Shown: positions 41,003 to 48,205 of the stretch, piece by piece
Layout of the letters: every line of letters begins with the position of its first letter
How positions within the stretch are numbered: position 1 is the stretch's first letter
Source of the DNA: an uncultured Collinsella sp.
Lineage (GTDB): Bacteria; Actinomycetota; Coriobacteriia; Coriobacteriales; Coriobacteriaceae
Length of the DNA stretch: 64,000 nucleotides
Assembly (NCBI GenBank): GCA_900541235.1
Contig: UQIW01000001.1
Span: 186,001-250,000, forward strand
Reading direction: 5' to 3'
Notes under the pieces: generated by a model
What the model was told of the DNA's origin: nothing
What the model saw: the letters and a program-made list of their open reading frames with translations, nothing else
The model's database searches: none
Program-made: the position numbers and the translations under genes

Positions 41003-42697
41003 CTACTTGCGATGCGCGCGATAGAACTCGATGAGCGCCTGGGTCGAAGCGTCCTGCTCGGCCTTGGCGGCGTCGTCGTGGAAGGCCGGGGTGATCTGCT
41101 TGGCAAGCTGCTTGCCCAGCTCGACGCCCCACTGGTCGTAGGAGTCGATGCCCCAGACCGTGCCCTCGACAAACGTAATGTGCTCGTACAGGGCGATGAG
41201 CTCGCCGAGCGCGAACGGGGTCAACGTGTCGCCGAAGATCGAGGTCGTCGGGCGGTTGCCCTCAAAGCAGCGGGCCGGGACGATCTGCTCGGGCGTGCCC
41301 TCGGCGCGCACCTCGTCGGCCGTCTTGCCAAAGGCGAGCGCCTTGGTCTGGGCCAGGAAGTTGCCCAGGAACAGCTCGTGCACGTCCTGACCGCTGTCGG
41401 TCGCAGGGTTGGCAGTGTTGGCGAAAGCGATAAAGTCGGCCGGAACCACCACAGTGCCCTGGTGCAGCAGCTGGTAGAAGGCGTGCTGGCCGTTGGTGCC
41501 GGGCTCGCCCCAGAAGATCTCACCGGTATCGGAGGTCACGGCGCTGCCGTCCCAGCGGACGTGCTTGCCGTTGGACTCCATGGTGAGCTGCTGCAGGTAG
41601 GCCGGGAAACGGTGCAGGTACTGGCAGTACGGCAGCACGGCGTGGCTCTTGGAACCGAAGAAGTTGACGTACCAGACGTTGAGCAGGCCCATCAGCGCGA
41701 CGGCATTGTTCTCGAGCGGCGTGTTGCAGAAGTACTCGTCGATGGCGTGGAAGCCCTCGAGGAACTGTTGGAAGCGCTCGGGGCCGAGCACGACGATCAG
41801 CGACAGGCCCACGGCGGAGTCAACGGAATAGCGGCCGCCAACCCAGCTCCAGAAACCGAAGGCGTTGGCGGGGTCGATACCGAAGGCCTCGACCTTCTCG
41901 AGTGCGGTGGAGACGGCGACGAAGTGCTTTGCCACGGCCTCGGCGTTCTGCTCATCGGAGCCGTCGATGGCGCCCTGAGCCTTGAGCTGCTCGAGCATCC
42001 AGGTCTTGACTTCGCGGGCGTTGGTGAGGGTCTCGAGCGTGGTGAAGGTCTTGGAGACGATGATCACGAGCGTGGTCTCGGGATCCAGGCCCTTGAGCTT
42101 CTCGGCCTGATCGTTGGGATCGATGTTGGAGATGTAGCGGCAGTCGATACCGGCGTCGGCATAGGGACGCAGGGCCTCGTAGGCCATGACCGGGCCCAGA
42201 TCGGAGCCGCCGATGCCGATGGACACCAGGTGCTCGATCTTCTTGCCGGTAACGCCCTTCCACTCACCGGAGCGCACGCGCTCGGCGAAGGCATACATGC
42301 GATCGAGGACCTCGTGCACGTCGGCGACGACGTCCTGGCCGTCGACGATGAGCTGGCCCTTCTCGCTTGCCGGGCGGCGCAGCGCGGTGTGCAGGACAGC
42401 GCGGTCCTCGGTGGTGTTGATGTGCTCGCCAGAGAACATGGCGTCGCGGCGCTCCTCGAGCTTCACCTCGCGAGCAAGATCGCACAGCAGCTTGACGGTC
42501 TCATCGGTCACCAGGTTCTTCGACAGATCGAAGTGCAGGTCACCGGCGTCAAAGCTCAGCTTGTTCACGCGCTCCGCATCGGCAGCGAACCATGCCTTAA
42601 GGTCGATACCCTCGGCCTCGAGCTTCTCCTGATGGGCCTCGAGCGCCTTCCAAGCGGCGGTCGACGTAGCGTCGATAGGTGCGGCAACAGTTGCCAT
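41003..42697 (-). CDS. pgi: Glucose-6-phosphate isomerase
   Basis: A 564-residue phosphoglucose isomerase interconverting glucose 6-phosphate and fructose 6-phosphate. The signatures are clear: GIGGSDLGPVMAYEAL, IDPND, VIIVSKTFTTLET (catalytic phosphate loop), FWSWVGGRYSVDSAVGLS (catalytic His follows in the NNAVALMGLLNVW region), and GIDSYDQWGVELGKQLA with the catalytic Lys. The long type resembles E. coli and actinobacterial Pgi. ATG 42697 follows AGGAGGAC. It is monocistronic with a strong terminator. Confidence 0.96.
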   Translation of the reverse strand: MATVAAPIDATSTAAWKALEAHQEKLEAEGIDLKAWFAADAERVNKLSFDAGDLHFDLSKNLVTDETVKLLCDLAREVKLEERRDAMFSGEHINTTEDRAVLHTALRRPASEKGQLIVDGQDVVADVHEVLDRMYAFAERVRSGEWKGVTGKKIEHLVSIGIGGSDLGPVMAYEALRPYADAGIDCRYISNIDPNDQAEKLKGLDPETTLVIIVSKTFTTLETLTNAREVKTWMLEQLKAQGAIDGSDEQNAEAVAKHFVAVSTALEKVEAFGIDPANAFGFWSWVGGRYSVDSAVGLSLIVVLGPERFQQFLEGFHAIDEYFCNTPLENNAVALMGLLNVWYVNFFGSKSHAVLPYCQYLHRFPAYLQQLTMESNGKHVRWDGSAVTSDTGEIFWGEPGTNGQHAFYQLLHQGTVVVPADFIAFANTANPATDSGQDVHELFLGNFLAQTKALAFGKTADEVRAEGTPEQIVPARCFEGNRPTTSIFGDTLTPFALGELIALYEHITFVEGTVWGIDSYDQWGVELGKQLAKQITPAFHDDAAKAEQDASTQALIEFYRAHRK

Positions 42698-42825
42698 AAA
42701 GTCCTCCTCAACATACGGGCGCATACCTCCATGCGCCCGGATAATCAGATGACCCTATTCTAGCGCAGGTCAAGACCGTAATCAGCGAGCGTTGCCAATC
42801 CGCCCCTAAACGGCGACCGACCAAA

Positions 42826-42885
42826 AAGGGACAGGTTAATTTTGGCAGGTCAAACGCTTTACCTACCAAAATTAACCTGTCCCTT
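42826..42885. repeat. Long hairpin repeat with GGGACAGGTT arms
   Basis: 25-bp arms AAGGGACAGGTTAATTTTGG... (42826-42850) and its complement (42861-42885) differ at one position and flank CAAACGCTTT. The left arm with its preceding CCAAAAA recurs as a half copy at 43555-43571. It is a REP/BIME-like mobile hairpin; it lies just after the end of the Fe-ADH-like gene. Confidence 0.65.
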
Positions 42886-42896
42886 CCTGGCAGATA

Positions 42897-43472
42897 TTAG
42901 GCCGCAGCGCAGACGCTACCGAGCAACTCACGCAAAGGAGACCCGATGCCCTCCAGCAGTTCGGGCGCGATAATGGCAAAAACGGGAACCTCGCCGGTGC
43001 CCACGACAGCAGGCACCTTGCCCTCCGAGACAATGCATCCATAAGGCACAAAGCCGTCTTCGCCGGCATCGAGCGCCGCCATGCGACGCGCGAGCTCGCG
43101 CGCAAAGCCGGCAGTATCGGCATCGCCAATCGCCAGGACAAAGTCCACGCCTTCGTCGGTCGCCAGGGCTACGGCCTCATCGACCAAATCGTCTCCCCCG
43201 TCGCCCCCGACCAAGCCGCAGCGAAAAAGCACGCGTTCGAGCAGAGCTCGATCAAGCGAGCCGAGCGCCGCCGAGACGAGCTCATCGTGCGTATGTTTGT
43301 CACCGCCCAACACGACCAGCGCCTTGGTGCCACCGTAGTGAGCGACCAATCGTCCGCACCAGCGAGCCACGTCTCCATCCGCAACAAGGCGCGTCGGCAT
43401 ACCAAACCCATAATTGACCATCTTTTCCACAACCCTTCCGTGCGTATAGGCGGTATCGATCGTTAGGCTCAT
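42897..43472 (-). CDS. Half-length iron-alcohol-dehydrogenase-like protein
   Basis: A 191-residue protein resembling only the N-terminal nucleotide-binding half of iron-containing alcohol dehydrogenases: YGFGMPTRLVADGDVARWCGRLVAHYGGTKALVVLGGDKHTH and later VDEAVALATDEGVDFVLAIGDADTAGFARELARRMAAL. The usual GGGS motif is replaced by GDAD, and the C-terminal iron-binding helical domain (three His and Asp) is absent. It ends cleanly at a stop just before a hairpin repeat (42826-42885), so it may be a truncated gene rather than a functional dehydrogenase. Function unknown. Confidence 0.7.
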   Translation of the reverse strand: MSLTIDTAYTHGRVVEKMVNYGFGMPTRLVADGDVARWCGRLVAHYGGTKALVVLGGDKHTHDELVSAALGSLDRALLERVLFRCGLVGGDGGDDLVDEAVALATDEGVDFVLAIGDADTAGFARELARRMAALDAGEDGFVPYGCIVSEGKVPAVVGTGEVPVFAIIAPELLEGIGSPLRELLGSVCAAA

Positions 43473-43554
43473 GCTACGAAGCGAGCTTTTCCGAGCTGTT
43501 TCGCGCTCTTTAGGGCTGCGTTAAAAACCCGATGCAGCCGCACGACCATACCCG

Positions 43555-43571
43555 CCAAAAAGGGACAGGTT
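43555..43571. repeat. Half copy of the GGGACAGGTT hairpin repeat
   Basis: CCAAAAAGGGACAGGTTT repeats the left arm of the 42826-42885 hairpin, including the A-run, without the complementary arm. It lies 30 bases upstream of the SOS box of the polymerase gene. Confidence 0.5.
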
Positions 43572-43600
43572 TTGACGGTGTCTGGTCGAGCGGGTATTAT

Positions 43601-43614
43601 CGAACAGGTATTCG
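43601..43614. promoter_or_regulatory. LexA SOS box
   Basis: CGAACAGGTATTCG matches the Gram-positive/actinobacterial LexA consensus CGAAC-N4-GTTCG at all but one position and sits in a longer dyad TATCGAA...TTCGATA. It lies about 30 bases upstream of the Y-family polymerase start, so the polymerase operon is probably DNA-damage inducible. Confidence 0.8.
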
Positions 43615-43643
43615 ATAAGAACATGTGTTTGATGGGAGGACGC

Positions 43644-45149
43644 GTGGCGCACGAGCAGCACACCTACATCTGCATCGACCTCAAGACGTTTTATGCCAGC
43701 GTCGAGTGCGTGGACCGCGGGCTCGATCCACTCACCACCAACCTGGTCGTTGCCGACGAATCACGCGGACGCACGACCATCTGCCTCGCCATCACACAGG
43801 CCATGAAGGACCTCGGGATACGCAATCGCTGCCGTCTGTTCGAAATTCCCGATGGCATCGACTACATCACGGCCGTACCGCGCATGCAGCATTACATGGA
43901 GGTGTCGGCGAAAATCTACGGTATCTATCTGGAATACGTCAGCCCCCAGGACGTGCACGTCTACTCCATCGATGAGTGCTTTATCGACGTGACGCCCTAT
44001 CTGGACCTCTATCACACCGATGCGGAAGGGTTCGCCTGCACGCTGCGCGACGAGGTCCTCGCGCGCACCGGCATCACGGCGACGGTCGGCATCGGCCCCA
44101 ACCTATTCCAGGCCAAGGTAGCGCTCGACATTACCGCCAAGCACGTACCCAGCCGCATCGGCATACTCGACGACGAGACCTTTCGCAAGGAGATCTGGCC
44201 CCATCGTCCCATCACCGATATCTGGGGCATCGGTCCCGGCGTGGCAGCCCGCCTCGAGAAATACGGCGTCTACGATCTGATGGGCGTCGCGGCGCTCGAC
44301 GAAAACCTGCTTTACGACGAGCTCGGCGTCAATGCCGAATATCTCATCGACCATGCCTTCGGGCGCGAGCCGACAACCATCGCCGATATCCAAGCCTATC
44401 GCCCGCAAGCAACTTCGACCACCACAGGACAGGTGCTCTCGAAGGGTTATGCCTACGAACAGGCCTATACCGTCTTGCGCGAGATGGTCGACAACGCCGT
44501 TTTAGACTTGGTCGATAAGCACGTGGTCTGCGACAGCATCTCGCTCTTTGTGGGCTACGCGAGCGAACGCGCCGACATACGCCGCCTCGACGCCAGCGGT
44601 ACAGCGCAGTATGTGGACGGATGCGGGCACCTGCGCTCGAGCACATCGAGTATCGAACCCACCGCAACCGCCGGCCCCGAGCTCGCGCCCCGTGCGCCCA
44701 AGCCCGTCCAGCGCGATGACGAACGGCGTCGCCTGGTGCGCGAAGCGCAGGCAATCGATGGCATCTTTGTGGGAGAGCATGGCGGCAAACCGCGCGGTGG
44801 CTATGCCGCACTCTTTGCGCACTCCAACGCCTCGCGAAAGCTGCCCGAGCGTACCAATTCGTTCAAGAAGATCATGGGCTATTTCGATGAGCTCTGGGCG
44901 CAGACTGTCGATCCCAAACGACCGGTCAAGCGCATCAATCTGGGATTTGGCAACCTCATGCCCGAGGAATTTGCCACCATCGATCTGTTCAGCGATATCG
45001 AGGCCGATGAGCGCGAGCGCGACCTGGCACGCGCCGTGCTGGCCGTGAAAGGCAAATACGGCAAGAACGCGCTGGTTAAGGGGCTGAGCTTTACCGCCGG
45101 CGCCACCGCGCGCGAACGCAACGATCAGGTAGGAGGACATCGTGCCTAA
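43644..45149 (+). CDS. Y-family DNA polymerase (UmuC/UvrX-like)
   Basis: A 501-residue error-prone translesion polymerase. The palm motif YICIDLKTFYASVECVDRG carries the first catalytic Asp, and VHVYSIDECFIDVTPYL the Asp-Glu pair. HhH-like IWGIGPGVAARLEKYGVYDL and a little-finger domain with FVGYASERADIRR follow. The C-terminal half (360-500) is typical of Gram-positive UvrX/YqjW-type enzymes. The start chosen is GTG 43644 behind GGGAGGA; the ATGs at 43623 and 43632 are alternatives. It has an SOS box 30 bases upstream and is coupled to a YolD-like gene by an 8-base overlap. Confidence 0.92.
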   Translation: MAHEQHTYICIDLKTFYASVECVDRGLDPLTTNLVVADESRGRTTICLAITQAMKDLGIRNRCRLFEIPDGIDYITAVPRMQHYMEVSAKIYGIYLEYVSPQDVHVYSIDECFIDVTPYLDLYHTDAEGFACTLRDEVLARTGITATVGIGPNLFQAKVALDITAKHVPSRIGILDDETFRKEIWPHRPITDIWGIGPGVAARLEKYGVYDLMGVAALDENLLYDELGVNAEYLIDHAFGREPTTIADIQAYRPQATSTTTGQVLSKGYAYEQAYTVLREMVDNAVLDLVDKHVVCDSISLFVGYASERADIRRLDASGTAQYVDGCGHLRSSTSSIEPTATAGPELAPRAPKPVQRDDERRRLVREAQAIDGIFVGEHGGKPRGGYAALFAHSNASRKLPERTNSFKKIMGYFDELWAQTVDPKRPVKRINLGFGNLMPEEFATIDLFSDIEADERERDLARAVLAVKGKYGKNALVKGLSFTAGATARERNDQVGGHRA

Positions 45150-45567
45150 GTCCCAACAACAGCCGATGCGGCCACCGACACCTTTTGAACGCCTAGCGGA
45201 CCCCGAGGGAAGACGTCGCTCCGCCGACCCCAGGCTCACCGCCAACGGCACCGTCCGTGCCGGCCGTGCCGCGCAGTTTATGCCCTTTGCCGCCCTCACG
45301 GGATACTACGAGCTCGTGCGTAAACAAGAGATCACCGCCGAGCCAAAATGCGAACTCACAGAAGAAAAAGCCCTCGAACTTTCGAAAAAGCTCGAGGGCC
45401 TCAAGCGCGGCGACTTGGTTCGTGTCACCTATTACGATACATACGGCTATCGCAGCCGCACCGGCATCCTCGACGAGGCGCTCCCTGCTTTCAAACTCCT
45501 CAAGCTCAAAGATATCGCCATCGACTTCGACGACATCCAGGACATCGAGCTACGCGGACGAGCCTAG
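45142..45567 (+). CDS. YolD-like protein
   Basis: A 141-residue YolD-like family protein: RAGRAAQFMPFAALTGYYELVRKQE is the family core (PxRAAxFmPFaALxGy), followed by an acidic helix and a beta-rich end (VRVTYYDTYGYRSRTGIL, IDFDDIQDIEL). YolD-like proteins accompany UvrX/YqjW-type Y-family polymerases on plasmids, phages and chromosomes and are thought to play a UmuD-like accessory role. The start is GTG 45142 behind GTAGGAGGACATC, overlapping the polymerase stop. Confidence 0.88.
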   Translation: MPKSQQQPMRPPTPFERLADPEGRRRSADPRLTANGTVRAGRAAQFMPFAALTGYYELVRKQEITAEPKCELTEEKALELSKKLEGLKRGDLVRVTYYDTYGYRSRTGILDEALPAFKLLKLKDIAIDFDDIQDIELRGRA

Positions 45568-45593
45568 ACAAGGACGCGCATCCAGAGCGACGC

Positions 45594-45977
45594 TTACAGC
45601 GTCATGACGTAGTAGCCCGCGTCTTTCACGGCCGTCTCGAGGACATCACGATCCACCGGCTGCTTAGAGCGCACGCGTGCCGTGTGGTCCGCATACGTCA
45701 CCGTTGCCCACACGCCATCCAGCGCATTGAGGGCATTGGCTACGTTCTGAGCGCAGCCGTCACAGCTCATGCCGCCGATGAGTAGCTCATCGCTATAGGG
45801 ATAGTGCGATGCATCGGTATCCACCACAACAACCTTTTTGGCCTTCTTACCGCTCGCGCCATCGCTGCAGCAGCTCTTTCCGTGTGTCGAAGCGACAATG
45901 CGACGCAGTCCAAAAAACATGCCGACGGCAATGACGGCCAACACGATGAGATTCGCAGGGTTGAGCAAGTCGCTCAT
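45594..45977 (-). CDS. Membrane-anchored heavy-metal-associated (HMA) domain protein
   Basis: A 127-residue protein. Residues about 7-27 (NLIVLAVIAVGMFFGLRRIV) form one membrane helix. A Cys pair near residue 36-37 (GKSCCSDG) follows. Residues about 60-127 are an HMA metal-binding fold with GMSCDGC, a variant of the GMxCxxC copper-binding motif, and VTYADHTARV. It is probably a membrane-tethered copper chaperone or sensor domain; no P-type ATPase is adjacent. ATG 45977 follows AAAGGGGAAC. A CsoR-like copper operator lies 30 bases upstream (46007-46023). Confidence 0.85.
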   Translation of the reverse strand: MSDLLNPANLIVLAVIAVGMFFGLRRIVASTHGKSCCSDGASGKKAKKVVVVDTDASHYPYSDELLIGGMSCDGCAQNVANALNALDGVWATVTYADHTARVRSKQPVDRDVLETAVKDAGYYVMTL

Positions 45978-46006
45978 GCGTTCCCCTTTCAAGTAGCACT
46001 ATCTAG

Positions 46007-46023
46007 ATACCCCCATGGGGTGT
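46007..46023. promoter_or_regulatory. CsoR-type copper operator
   Basis: ATACCCCCATGGGGTGT is a near-perfect dyad matching the CsoR operator pattern TACCC-N4-GGGTA. It is located in the promoter of the heavy-metal-associated protein gene, which fits copper-responsive repression. Confidence 0.7.
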
Positions 46024-46085
46024 CCTCATCTTAACCCAAAATCGTGTCCGTTCGGTCAATTAGTTTCCCTCTTCAAACTTTTTTG

Positions 46086-46131
46086 TTGACCATGGCTTAC
46101 TTTCGTGTATAAGTTTTCCTAGGCTAACAAC
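46086..46131 (+). promoter_or_regulatory. Promoter with possible DtxR/IdeR iron-box half site
   Basis: TTGACC (46086-46091) and TATAAG (46108-46113) are spaced by 16 bases, a good sigma-70-type promoter for the DUF3793 gene. Overlapping its downstream edge, CCTAGGCTAAC matches the right half of the DtxR/IdeR box (TTAGGTTAGGCTAACCTAA); the left half is weak. Confidence 0.5.
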
Positions 46132-46152
46132 TGAGGACCCGAAAGGAGCATC

Positions 46153-46857
46153 GTGACTCGAACCATTGACATCCCAACATACCAAACGGCTGTCGTGCGC
46201 AACTGCTCCCCTACGCTCGCAGGTATCAAGCCGGCTTCGCTCTTTACCTATCCCGGCGTTTACGCCAACCAAAACGGAAAACCCGGCGCCGCCCATATCG
46301 AAGAGCGACGCTCTCGCCTGCTCGCCGTCATAGCCCAATGCAACCGCGAGCTCCAGCCACTCGGGATCCATATGAGCGTTTTGGTCTGGCGCCCCTGCGG
46401 AGCGCTCATCTATGTGTACCGCCCTGCGGACCTCATGCGATACCTCTCCGACCCCCGTGCCACGACGGCGCTAGCCGCCGAAGGTTACGATGTCCACAAC
46501 CTGCCCGCATCCCTGGTGCATCTCGCCGCGCGCATCACGCTGGCAAGCAGCAATGCCGCAGAAAGCGCCTATGACGGCAGCGTCTGCGCACTCGCGCGAA
46601 ATAGACACTGCGATACGGGGTGCATATGCGAGTTCCCCCACGAAATTGGCTATTTTTTGGGCTATCCCTACGAAGATGTCCATCAGTTTATCGTCCAGCA
46701 CGGCGAAAACTATAAGGTCTTTGGCGCATGGAAGGTATACACAAACGTTGAGCAGGCGCTCACGACCTTCGATTCCTATCGCGCATGCACGCAATACCTT
46801 ACCTACATCTATCAACAGGGCTGCACCCTGGGACAACTTGTCCAGGCAACCCGATAG
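46153..46857 (+). CDS. DUF3793-family protein
   Basis: A 234-residue protein of the DUF3793 family: CSPTLAGIKPASLFTY near the start, LGIHMSVLVWRPCGALIYVYRP, and the conserved HEIGYFLGYPYEDVHQFIVQHGENYKVFGAWKVY. The family is common in anaerobes next to flavodoxin and iron-transport genes; its function is unknown. GTG 46153 follows AAAGGAGCATC. It is the first gene of a two-gene unit with flavodoxin 46 bases downstream, behind a possibly iron-controlled promoter. Confidence 0.88.
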   Translation: MTRTIDIPTYQTAVVRNCSPTLAGIKPASLFTYPGVYANQNGKPGAAHIEERRSRLLAVIAQCNRELQPLGIHMSVLVWRPCGALIYVYRPADLMRYLSDPRATTALAAEGYDVHNLPASLVHLAARITLASSNAAESAYDGSVCALARNRHCDTGCICEFPHEIGYFLGYPYEDVHQFIVQHGENYKVFGAWKVYTNVEQALTTFDSYRACTQYLTYIYQQGCTLGQLVQATR

Positions 46858-46903
46858 AGCATACAAAACGCGGCCGCACGCCGCACAACCGAAAGGAAAA
46901 CAT

Positions 46904-47323
46904 ATGAGCAAGATCGCCGTCGTCTACTGGAGCGGTACAGGCAACACCGAGGCCATGGCAAACTTCGTTGCCGAGGGCGCAACCGGTGCCGGCGCCGAGG
47001 CAGAGGTCATCTCCTGCGCCGACTTCTCCGCAGACAAGGCCGCCAGCTATGACGCCATTGCCTTCGGCTGCCCCGCCATGGGCTCCGAGGAACTCGAGTA
47101 CGATGAGTTCCAGCCGATGTGGGACGAGGTCAAGGAGACTCTCGGCGACAAGAAGGTCGTCCTCTTTGGCTCCTATTCGTGGGCCGAGGGCGAGTGGATG
47201 GACAACTGGAAGGCCGACGCCGACGAGGCGGGTGTTAACGTCGTCGATTCCGTCATTTGCTACGATGCGCCCGACGATGAGGGCGAGACCGCTTGCAAGG
47301 CCCTCGGAGCCGAGCTCGCGTAA
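46904..47323 (+). CDS. Flavodoxin
   Basis: A 139-residue short-chain flavodoxin: AVVYWSGTGNTEAMANFVAEGA is the FMN phosphate loop, followed by DAIAFGCPAMGSEELEYDEFQP (isoalloxazine-contacting loop) and VVLFGSYSWAEGEWMDNW. Flavodoxins replace ferredoxin as electron carriers, often under iron limitation. ATG 46904 follows GAAAGGAAAAC. A strong terminator follows at 47377-47418. Confidence 0.94.
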   Translation: MSKIAVVYWSGTGNTEAMANFVAEGATGAGAEAEVISCADFSADKAASYDAIAFGCPAMGSEELEYDEFQPMWDEVKETLGDKKVVLFGSYSWAEGEWMDNWKADADEAGVNVVDSVICYDAPDDEGETACKALGAELA

Positions 47324-47376
47324 CGAACCCAGGACCTCCAAAAGAGTCTGCATCAAAGCGCATCCTTATCCCTACA

Positions 47377-47418
47377 AAAGAGCGGGGGCTGGATTCAAGT
47401 CCAGCCCCCGCTCTTTTA
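47377..47418. terminator. Strong bidirectional terminator
   Basis: Arms AAAAGAGCGGGGGCTGGA and TCCAGCCCCCGCTCTTTT around TTCAAG. It separates the convergent flavodoxin and ABC transporter units. Confidence 0.9.
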
Positions 47419-47440
47419 TAACGGCAGTTACACCAACCGG

Positions 47441-48193
47441 CTACGAGATATTGCCCAAGAACGCCTTGGTACGCTCGCTCTTGGGGTGGTCGAAGACCTC
47501 GCTCGGCGTACCCTCTTCCACAATGACGCCGCCGTCCATAAAGACGACGCGGTCGGCGACGTCGCGGGCAAAGCCCATCTCGTGCGTCACGACGATCATG
47601 GTCATACCGTCGCGTGCCAGGTCGCGCATGACACCCAGAACGTCGCGAACCAGCTCGGGATCGAGCGCCGACGTGGCCTCGTCAAAGAGCATAACGTGAG
47701 GGTTCATCGACAGGGCGCGGGCGATGGCAACGCGCTGCTGCTGGCCGCCCGAGAGCTGGCTCGGCATAAAGTCGATACGCTCGGCAAGACCGACCTTGGT
47801 CAGCTCCTCGACGGCGATCTTCTCGGCCTCTTCCTTGCTGCGCTTGAGCACCTTTTGCTGCGCAAGCATGACGTTCTTTTTGACCGACAGGTGCGGGAAC
47901 AGGTTGAACTGCTGAAACACCATGCCCAAGTGCGTACGCACCTTATTGAGGTCAACGCCCTTGGCGCACACATCCACGCCCTCGACGACAATCGAACCAC
48001 TCGTAGGATGCTCCAGACGATTGATGCAGCGAAGCATCGTCGACTTGCCCGAGCCCGAAGGACCCAGAACTACGACGACCTCGCCCTTATGCACATCCAG
48101 ATCGATATCGCGCAGGACCACGTTATCGCCAAAGGCCTTCTGGAGGTTCTTAATGCTGACGACGACCTCGTTCGAGTTATTGGTTTCGCTCAT
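47441..48193 (-). CDS. Polar amino acid ABC transporter ATP-binding protein
   Basis: A 250-residue GlnQ/HisP-type ATPase: Walker A GPSGSGKST, Q-loop VFQQFNLFPHLSV, signature LSGGQQQR, Walker B VMLFDEATSALDPE, and H-loop VVTHEMGFA. It energises import of a polar amino acid (glutamine, arginine, cystine or similar). ATG 48193 follows GGAGGTCC with the permease gene 12 bases upstream. Confidence 0.95.
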   Translation of the reverse strand: MSETNNSNEVVVSIKNLQKAFGDNVVLRDIDLDVHKGEVVVVLGPSGSGKSTMLRCINRLEHPTSGSIVVEGVDVCAKGVDLNKVRTHLGMVFQQFNLFPHLSVKKNVMLAQQKVLKRSKEEAEKIAVEELTKVGLAERIDFMPSQLSGGQQQRVAIARALSMNPHVMLFDEATSALDPELVRDVLGVMRDLARDGMTMIVVTHEMGFARDVADRVVFMDGGVIVEEGTPSEVFDHPKSERTKAFLGNIS

Positions 48194-48205
48194 GATAGGA
48201 CCTCC

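Noticed and set aside
41012..42763. 583-codon open frame on the strand opposite pgi
   Set aside because: It is an antisense shadow of a high-GC gene with strong codon bias; the pgi reading has all catalytic motifs, a ribosome binding site and a terminator.
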